This document shows, in pieces, positions 37,157-47,300 of a stretch of DNA of 64,000 nt (its first letter is position 1; each line of letters opens with the position of its first letter). A program made the translations under genes and the position numbers. The stretch is from Apostichopus japonicus (Eukaryota; Echinodermata; Holothuroidea; Aspidochirotida; Stichopodidae). The DNA lies in the NCBI RefSeq assembly GCF_037975245.1, contig NC_092562.1, positions 12,848,001 to 12,912,000 of the forward strand, written 5' to 3'. The notes beneath the pieces were generated by a model, which was not told the DNA's origin, ran no database searches, and worked only from the letters and a program-made list of their open reading frames with translations.

Positions 37157-37518
37157 CAAGGGCGTAGGAACCGGGGGGCTGGGGGCGCCAGCCCCCCCCA
37201 GTGAAAAATATGGGGGGCGGAAGTATCATTCCGCCCCCCCCCCCCCCCCGCTTCGCTAGTCAGAAAACCCCTTTTTCATTTCCAAATGAGAAATAAATCT
37301 CATTCGGAGCACCAAATTGCATCTAAGGCCAGGTGAAAATGCAAAATTATTTACAAAATGGAGTGGGTGTTGAAGTGTGCTATATTGCACCAAATTGCAT
37401 CTGAGGCCACCTGGAAATGCAAAAAAAAATCCAAAGGGGAGGGCGACACCTCCCCCAGGCCGGCCATCAGTCTTCAGCCCCCCCCCCCCCCACTCAAAAG
37501 TACCTTCCTACGCCACTG
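37157..37518. mobile_element. Non-autonomous hAT-type MITE, 362 bp, with 8-bp target duplication
   Basis: Begins CAAGGGCGTAGGAAC and ends TTCCTACGCCACTG, near-perfect terminal inverted repeats. Both sides carry ATGAATAT (37149-37156 and 37519-37526), an 8-bp target duplication as in hAT elements. It lies 46 bp beyond the cytokine-receptor stop codon, probably inside that gene's 3' UTR. The target is itself a palindrome-rich ATATCATGAATATCATG tract. Confidence 0.88.
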
Positions 37519-37563
37519 ATGAATATCATGATATTCATGATATCATGAATATCATGATATTCA

Positions 37564-38346
37564 TCATCCTGTTTTAGTCTGTGAGAGGGCATTCAATTTT
37601 GACATAGTGTCATGCACCCTTCCTTCGAATGGCACATAATTCGCATAATGTTGGGCTTCTTGGTTGTTGGGTTTATCACAAACGAAAAGATACTCCATAT
37701 TCGTCACCATGTTGGTACACGGTAGACACTTTTCATTCAAGGCAGAAGCATGCAGCCCTTCGCATTCAATGTCAGCTCCCGCAAAGTACGTTGAAGCCTT
37801 ACAGGCATCCGAAGTTTGACGATTTCCTTCGGGAATTCCCGCGGTTGATGCATATTCATTATCGATCGATACCGTTTGCTTTTCATTCTTCTTTGCGCCA
37901 CACAGTATGCGAAAGTATTCCACTGTATCGTCCCGCGGGATGTAATCCTCGGTGTTAACATTGACAGGTGAACCACAAACGGCAATTGCGCTCTCGTCTC
38001 GTGGACATTCCTTATGAAATACGTCACATCCGGTATTGGGATCGTCGTTTGACGACGAGGCCTCTGCGTCGGTAGATGATAGGATGTACACGCTTGCACC
38101 TTCGTTCGACTCGTAAGATGTAGTTAACGTGTTCTCGTCCGGGCCTGCCTCATCTTTCGAACTGGCGTATCTGCTAAATTCCTCGGAGGTTGTACTCTTG
38201 GATTCGTTAGGACTTGAAGACTCTACCGAGCCACGGTAACAGTCCACTTCTGTACCGATAACGTCGGTTGACGAAGGCATTTTCAAGTCGTCAAAGATTT
38301 CTTTTTGACAAGGCGGTGGTCGCTTCTTTGACATGTAGTGATTCAT
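37564..38346 (-). CDS. Cytokine receptor exon 11 (cytoplasmic tail)
   Basis: 260 codons in one exon starting MNHYMSKKRPPPCQKEIFDD after acceptor tttgatatatag, to TGA at 37564-37566. The tail is acidic and Ser/Thr-rich with twelve Tyr (for example SVYILS, TEDYIPRDD, VEYFRIL, NEYAST, HYANYVPF). No YxxQ STAT3-type site is present. It could be mistaken for a free gene because it opens with Met, but the acceptor and phase tie it to exon 10. Confidence 0.9.
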   Translation of the reverse strand: MNHYMSKKRPPPCQKEIFDDLKMPSSTDVIGTEVDCYRGSVESSSPNESKSTTSEEFSRYASSKDEAGPDENTLTTSYESNEGASVYILSSTDAEASSSNDDPNTGCDVFHKECPRDESAIAVCGSPVNVNTEDYIPRDDTVEYFRILCGAKKNEKQTVSIDNEYASTAGIPEGNRQTSDACKASTYFAGADIECEGLHASALNEKCLPCTNMVTNMEYLFVCDKPNNQEAQHYANYVPFEGRVHDTMSKLNALSQTKTG

Positions 38347-41300
38347 CTATATATCAAATATTCCAAATCAGATGAAAAGAATGTGATTATAAAAAGATAT
38401 AAAAAAACTTGAAAAATGTTTCCTCTTAAGGGAAGACACATAACAGGCTAACATCCCTTTTAAAGCATATAGGTTATATCAGTACTTTCAGAGAGTTAGA
38501 CAGCCTACAGAAACTCATTTTAAACCCATTCCATTTCACGGTTGTGGATAAACAACAACTTTTATGTCAAACCCATATATTTTCGATGAGCAACTTTTCA
38601 GTTACATTAGGACCGTGTGCTATTGGAAAACAACACTGCCCCCTAGCAGTAAATCTTTATTCTTTCGGGATGTATCACGGTTTTGTACCTGATCAACCAG
38701 CCACAACACATAAAGACGACTTTACTCCCATAAAATGGTAGTCTTCATAACGTGATCAAATAAAAGGTCAAAACTTTATACATGCACAATTTCCATCAGC
38801 CATATATAGGCTTCTTTAAAAATGACACCAATGAATAGCCGATCCATATTTCGTGTTTGTCCTTGCGATTAAGTTCTACCGGCCGCATTTAAAGAGTTTT
38901 GAAAACCATATCGCAGGCCGCCCAATGCCTGCCACTGTAACAGTAAATAAAGTCTCCCTGTATACAATATCCGGCCGGACACAATATTCCTGGTAATAGT
39001 GTCCGGCTGGACATGATACACCACCTTCATTGCCCACGATGTAAATGTTTTCCTCGGGAATAAAATATCCGTCCAGAATATTGGTTTATTTGCAACCAAT
39101 TCTACGTCTTATACGACCGTGGCACCTTGCATGATTTCAAAACCAATCAGCAAAATGAAGCTGTTTATTAATGGTATTGTAACCACAGCTATTAGTCAGT
39201 ATGGACTTAACTTTCCCTAACACTTACAACGGCTGCTTTGCTTTTCACACACGATAGTTCAATAAACCAACGTTTTCAGGTAGTGACAACCGCCAGTTTT
39301 CGAACGGCGGACCATATATGGTACCGGTATCATTGCGGATCAAATCTTGCATGAATTTCTAATCTAGCCGGGCATTATGCCCTTTCAAGAATGTATGGAA
39401 GACGAACTTAATTAATTACATTAGAATACCTTAGCCTCTGGTATAAAATACGGTTCTGGTAGATGACTAGCAGATAACTTGTTTTTAATCACGCAAGTAA
39501 TTCTGCCAAAGACAGCCAATAGGAAAATGGAACTGAGCAAGATCGACAACCACACCAGGAGTCCCACATCTATATATTTGTAGAAGAGAGAGAGTTAAGT
39601 TTAAAATCGAGAAGGAAACAAGAGAAAGAAGATGAGAGTAAAACGTAGTAAATATTGATGAGGCAGGAAACAGATGGGGTTGGGGTCTTCATCAGAAGAA
39701 GTTTAGTTTTGGTATTGACGCTACGGTGGGTCTATGAGGGTGGTAAATTTGAACCAAACTTTCAGGCCAAAGTTTCGATTTTTTATCGACACCTCGAAGG
39801 GCCAAAAAAAAAGTAATGGAATAATTGATCACTTGATTGCCTGCCACTCCTTTTGCTAATACGAAGGGTCCAGTATAGAAACACTAGATTTAGCACTGCT
39901 GTATGTATAGAGTGCATCCCTTGTTGAAACAGTGAGGGGGCAGACACATAATACTGCTTTCCCTTCCCTCTTCCTACCTCAATGTTCCTTCGCTTAATAG
40001 CAATAATGTTTGCAACTATACTCTTAACTAACTTACATATGCAAAAGAAAATGAAAACTTGACAACACACCCAAAGGTGCAAGGGCAGAGTATATATATA
40101 CTAGGAATCTAGAGAGAGGCTAAGACTCGGGATCCATGCTATTGTAGCAACTTTCCCTTTTTCTTCTCTCTTTTTGTTTGAAGGGGGGGGGGGGGCTCAA
40201 TCGGTTTTGCAATACGCTGAGGAATATTATTGACAGCAGGAACAAAAACAGACTTTAAGATTTCCTTTTTTTTTAATGATGGCAAAATATGAATAAGAAT
40301 AAAAACAGCTACAATCAAACAGACAAAGGAAAAATGTACGATTTTTTTTAATCGCCATCATTTACTTTATTTGTTTAGTCGGTACTAGATAATATAAAGA
40401 AAACAAAAATATGAACCAGAAGAAAATGAGAAACATTAATGATTATAGAACTAAATCATCCATTTGGTGTTCAATTTGACCATATCTGTATCAAGACTCA
40501 ATTCTCTGAGTTTTTGGTCAGTATTGGACTTTTTCCGACATTCATGAAATCATCCATTTTGGTGTTCAATTTGACTATATCTGTATCAAGACTCAATTCT
40601 CTGAGTTATTGGTCAGTATTGGACTATTTCCGACATTCATGAAACCATCCACTTGGTGTTCAATTTGACCAAATCTGTATCAAAACTCAATTCTCTGAGT
40701 TTTTTGGTTAGTATTGGACTATTTCCGACAGTACAATTTTCACAGCTAAAGAAAGAAAATTAAAACTCAATAGTTCAAGTAAAAGACGAGGTCGTATACT
40801 GTCTAAGAAAGTAGGCTAACCAAACGTGGCCCAAAACAAGAAAAATGCAGATAATTTTGACTACTTTACAAGGTTTTAGCAATTCAATTGTTTAAACAAC
40901 TGTAGTAAGTTTGGTCGTTTTGGAGCAATCCTGTAACCAAATGTTTTGGTTGGATATATACATACGTGTATATAGGTAAATTATTCGACCAATTTTATAG
41001 AGAGTGTCTAGAACAACACATGCATAAAAAACAAAGAAAGCGGGGAGAAGACACACCAACGATCTACGTCCTCTTTCCTCACTTCCCCTTCTCCATTCCT
41101 CATTCCCCCTACCTCCCACCCTACCCGGTTCCATAATGCTCACACTTTAAACAATTGATGAACCATTAAATTTGTGTCCTTGGTATGTTTTATAGAAGAC
41201 ATATCGTTTAAGATTATGCATATAGATTCTCGCCCCCCCCCCCCCCAATCGCATCTGATATCACCAACCAGGGGTTCCCAATTAATTTTAAGAGGAACAG

Positions 41301-44300
41301 ATATAAATAATGGTTGGTGGGGGTGGGGGGGTGGGGGAAAGATCAGAGAGACTCAATATATCACCCTAGTAACAGATTGAACATTTTGCCAGCAGGGTAT
41401 ACCCTGCTGGGAATGGATGGTGTGGGGAACTCCGACCAGAATGACGTACCTTTTTGAAGAGGCACCGAGGGATTCAAAACGTAAACAAATGGTGGCGACC
41501 TTCCCGCAATCGTCCAAGCATAGAGACGAAAAACGTAAGATTTGGATGACTTTACTCCTGCAACATGAACGGAGACAACAGTGGTACCGGTGTAGCCAAG
41601 GGTTACACATAAAACATAGCTAATGGTTCATAATGTAGGTAACGTCAACTTTCTTACATGAAGACAAAATTGCTATTTTAAAAGCAATGTTTTTTTTTAA
41701 GCAAAATGTCGTGTTTTGTTGTGTACACATTGGTTACTAAAATTCCCAACAAATGTCATTCGTTAAGTTTGATTAGAAAATTATTCCTTTAAATATGAAT
41801 AGTAAAAATCATTATTGCATTACATATGAATCATGCATGACCAACAGTAATGTTTGTAGTCCTATAGGCTATACCGTGTCCAGAATGGAATAGAAACATT
41901 ACTTTATGGATATATAATGCAAAATTGTGATAAAAAATATTACGATTTTGTCTAAGCTTCACTTAAGAAAAACATATATCATGATCATAACAAATAAAAT
42001 ATACCAAAACGAATAAAACATATTCCAAGTCTAAATTACCTTTCATGTTATAAACGGTGATTTTTAATTGCCATTTACCAATTTGAAGCCTATATCGGCC
42101 TAACAAGCGGACTTGGGCGAGAAATTCTACTGAATGATAGTTTTACTGAGGAAATATCTCGCTATACAGTTTCTTTGGTTGAATATTAAATAGTGGTAGA
42201 ATCTGGTAATATATAAAATTTTTTTAGATAAAACCGCCGAGCCATATGTGATGTGTGGTAATATTTTGGTCTATTATGTTTCCATGCAATAGCACAATAT
42301 ATGAATTCCCACCCACCCCCCCCCCCTCACTCCCCACAATAAAACAGCAAGATTTACACTGGAACTCTATGCCAATACTGTACATAGTTGCGGTACTACA
42401 CGGCTTCCACGTGTGTGTTGATTGGTAAATCGTAATGTACTTGATCAAAAAGACACAAGTATCCAATCAAACATTGTTTGGTGTTAAAACAGACGTTTGC
42501 GAATTGGCATTTTGAACCTCCTGCTTCTGTACGTTAAACATGATGATGACTTAAGGTTCAAAATTACTTTAAGTATTATAAGTTATAGACCATTGAGACA
42601 CACTGCTAGCAGTCCAGATTACCTTTCTATGCTAACTTTATTTTATCTTTTTTTTTGGCGAGAAATAACCCTTTAAACATCTGGGTAAAATGACAATTTA
42701 GTCAATTCCCGAGATAGAACATAAACCATATAAAACATATTTGGCATCATATGGCATGTATACAGTGGATTGCAAATTTGTCAACGACGGTGCACTGTTG
42801 TTTATATGTAGTTAAAAAAAGATATGTTTTGGTTAAGCATTATAATTTATATAACGATGGATTTAAAAAAAAAAATAGGCCTGAACCGAGAAGCTGACGT
42901 CATCATCAAGTTAGCCTTAAAGGAGCATTCCAGACCTAAAGCATATTTTAATAGCTGAATATCTAGAGAACTGGACAAGCTATAGAAACTTTAACAACGA
43001 CCCATTTTTATTTTATCTTGGGCTAGGATATATCAATATTGAATGTACGCCTAAAGTCATCATTTAAGTGGTTTAAAAAAGATATAAATTATATAAGAAA
43101 CAAATTATCGACACATGATATACGGCAGTGGCAGGCTGAGCATCCACGCACTATCCTATAGTGGGTAAGGTGAGTTGCCATAAAACATGTCATCACAAAC
43201 TATAGCAGTGAAGGAAATAACGACCACGGGATTTGACTTACCTACAACCTTGGTGTTTGTCGCATTTCCGGGCAATTCATACTTCAGAATGGTTTTGTTA
43301 TGTAGAATGGTAAGTAACTCGTAATGGTCAATAATCCCGTTCCTATTTTCTGGAGGTGGAGGCTAAACACAGAAATTAACAGAAGAAAATGATTAAACAA
43401 TATTTTAGGTGGAATGAGGAATTAAGTTGAGATTTATTTTATAGGGGAATCTCGACTAGGATGGGAAAAGAGGTGAAGGACGGATCCATGATTTTACAAA
43501 GTATGGGGTGTGGATCTGAGATCGGTAAAGCCGACTCCCATGTAGAGGGGTATTTGAGGCTCTCCTTAAGAAAAAAATAGACCTGAAATAGGGCATTCTG
43601 GGGCATATTTATAGGCTATGATAAGTTGAGTTTATAGTTAGGTTTACACTAATATGTTATGTTTATGTGTGTGTTTATGTAATATGTTTATGTCATGTGC
43701 TATGTAAATTATAGTGGAGTGTTAGCTCAGTGGTTAACACCGGTGCCTTTCAATCATAAGGACCCGAGTTTGAGTCACTCCAAGATTAATGTATGTCGTC
43801 CAGTTACAGAGTTGTTGACAATTGACAATTCATAATCATGGACGTTAAATATGAATCTAAGAGACTGTCTTTGATCAGCTTGCGGCTTTGATAAGCCAAT
43901 GAGGCGTCTTCGCGAGTTCCTGCTTGCAGGAGGATCTAAAATACATACATACATACACTCAAGGATGTACAATAACTACTTTTAATTCTTGTGGGATTTA
44001 AAAGAACCCCCCCCCCCACACACACACACAACCCTGGAGCCGCGTCTGGAGACTAAGCGGTCCGGAACTGGGACGTGGGGGGGGGGGGGAGGGGGAGAAA
44101 CGAAAATGGGGACGCGAAAAAAGGACGCTGCTGGGAAAGAAATGAGAGTAGGATGAGGGATGGGAAGGTGGGTCAGTGAAGGAGGTCGGATGAGGGTCGT
44201 GAACCTGAATGGGGAAGGGACTGTGATAATATTTAAAATGCAAACAACTTACATGCCAGCTGAGAGTGATATTGCGCAGTTCTGACTCAGATTGACTTTG

Positions 44301-47300
44301 ATTCACTGATACTCTATAGATAATCGGGCTCTTCGATGGAGCTTCAATAAAACATATAAACGAAATATGTTATGCTATAGCCTACCTGGAGAGGCACATT
44401 GACAAAATGGTTTTAAATGTTTCTTTAAAACCTTTCGTCGAATGTTCGGCGTGAAAATTGAAATGCATTAAAATATGAATACATTATACAGTCATTGTGG
44501 TATTAGTATCTTTCAAGCAATGGCCGGATCCAATTGACATGTGAATGGGGGGAAAAAAAGAGGAAATCGAAGCATTTTGATTGTTTAACTAAGACATCAC
44601 ACCTGTTTGCTTTAAGTCTACTCATGGTAAACAAACCGTAATAATTGCAACTATCAATGTCTCCGAATGGCAATGCCCACGAATTTCATGCAAATTTAAC
44701 CAGATCGCTTACAATATGTTCGTCTTTCGTTAGTCAAGTATGAATGTTCCTCATCGTTTATACGTCAGTATTCATACTTGAAAAGTGTTTACAGAAAATG
44801 AGTGAACGCAAAGGTCAGTATAGGCTTCCGTTGGAAGAGCGCCAGATCACATGTGCATATACCAGTCAGTGGTCACGAATACCATACCCGTATAATACAG
44901 CACGCTTATAGATTCTATATATTTCGTACATGTTCTTACCAGCCATTGGCGTATATGAACACATCGGTTTAGAGAAGTTGCTCCATGGCAATGAATCCAC
45001 CTGCATATATGGTGTTAGGATTCCATTCTGTATTTGCATGGTTAGACAGACTAGTGAATATGGCAACCTTTCAACCGTGAAGGAAAAAAAGACTTCCTTC
45101 TTTCGTCTGGTGAAGTCCTCCAATAACTAAAAGGGGCAAAAAGTAGCTAAAACTTACCACCCTTGCATATAATTGAGTGTTATAAATGATTGGTAATCTC
45201 GTTATTCGTAACCGTTCTCTTCGAACAAATGCATAATGTTGTGTTAAATTTGGTTCATTTAAAGATTTATTTATTATAAAAATTAATTCTATTTTTTAAG
45301 GAAAGAAAGAAAAAAGAAACAAACAACCAAACAAAACAAACAAACAACAAACAAACAAACAAAGAAAAAAGAAACAAACAAACAAACAAACAAAGAAAAA
45401 ACAAACAAACAAACAGACAAACAAACAAACAAACAAACAGAAAAACAAACAAATAAAGAAACAAACAAACAAACAAACAAAAAACAAACAAACAAAGAAA
45501 AAACAAACAAACAAACAAACAAAGAAAAAACAAACAAACAGAAAAACAAACAAATAAAGAAACAAACAAACAAACAAACAAAAAACAAACAAACAAAGAA
45601 AAAAACAAACAAACAAACAAACAAAGAAAAAACAAACAAACAGAAAAACAAACAAATAAACAAACAAACAAACAAACAAAAAACAACCAACAAACAAAGA
45701 AAAAAGAAACAAAGAAACAAACAAACAAAGAAAAAAAGAAACAAACAATAAAGAAAAAAGAAACAAACAAACAAAAACAAACAAACAAACAAACAAACAA
45801 CCAAAAGGAAATTGATAATCATACCTTTCCTTCACTGCCGTTTTGTGTATAGTTTCCTTTGTAATTTAGCCATGATTCAGTGCTCCAGGTACGCGGGATA
45901 GTAAAACTGGCGTTTAGAGTATCGATGCTGGTCGTAAATAATCTCTTTATGGTCGGTGGATCTGGTTGAACTGACAAAACCAAATGCAAATCAGAGAAAA
46001 AATATTTTCATTTGCATAAATCTTGTTACTCAATTATTTAAATATAACTAATTTTACTTCAAAAGATGGTATAAGAACGTTTTAAAAATTAACATGTGAA
46101 GGGATTAACGGTATTGTTATATTCGGAAGGAGGAACCGGATGGGGATGGAACTCCTATTAAGGCATTTAAATAAGCAAATGATTTTAGTTTGTCGAAACT
46201 CAACTATAGTAGTCTAAACAGCATAGGCCAGGGCCGACACAATGGGTAGTCGGTGTTGATGTAGCACCCCTCCCATACTCACCCCCACCCCCTTCCTACC
46301 CCCCCCCCTCCATGCACTAAATTTTCGTCGTCAGGTTCATGAGGTGTATTTGTAAAATTCTCCCAGTTTTCTGGAACAGGTGCTGTCTAATCGAGACGTT
46401 GATCCGCGCTCCTGGCTGTCGCGTAAGGCTCAGTCGGGCGGTTATAACTTATTTAACTGCCGAAATATAGCATACGGCTATACATATTAATCAAAGAACT
46501 GTGTTTAGACCCATATTATTCTCAGTTACGAACATACATTATTCTTTACGAACATACACTATTCTTGACGAACATACCAATCGGTTCGTGTCTGTCTGTC
46601 CTGTTACTGTTGCCGAATTCATTCTTTACTGTAGTAGTCAGCAGTAATCTAGGCTCCTCTAATAAAAATGTCACATTCTTTTGCTGCACGTTATTATCTT
46701 CACATCCACTTATCCAGACATATCTGTTGCTGTTAAATTGAAAAGGAAAAATTATTTTATTATTTATTTGCATAATTCGCCACATATATGAAGAAATCGA
46801 CCCATCTGAAATTTAGTTACACCAAAGGGGCAAAAATATTTGAATTTTACATTTAACCAAGTATCATGTTCGGCAACAAGATATTTTTTACCCCATGCAG
46901 AATTAATTCCTCTATAAATTGTACAGTAGCTAAACGTTCGTAGAAGCTCAATGTTGACAGTGTACACTTTGAATTCCAAAGCATGTCAAACTTTAGGTAC
47001 CGTCAAAACGTTAACATCATTTTTTGGCAACTTTGCTGCAAAATATTGAAAATCATGACCTTCTGGTGCGAGCCAGATTGAGTTAACGAGACGAATTAAG
47101 CGATCAAGTTATCATTTTGCAAAGGAATTGTTGAAATGTTGACTTTCCGATAGCTTGACTCTGCGTTTCGTTTCAAATTATTGCAATATTTTAAGTGATA
47201 TATTTATAATTTTGATGCAGATTGTAAAATATTATTTTTGTCTTTTTGCAACACAATGCTAAAATTCTTCACTTCTTAGATCTGTCATTTCGTTGCTAGC

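Noticed and set aside
43716-43782. Functional tRNA gene
   Set aside because: Boxes A and B are present but the anticodon arm is irregular, the sequence continues into a SINE body with an (ATAC)n tail, and no CCA-type end or terminator is seen.
45267-45835. Three overlapping 177-179 aa Cys/Phe/Leu-rich frames on the minus strand
   Set aside because: All three phases of a (CAAA)n repeat are open, which is expected from the repeat and not from coding constraint.
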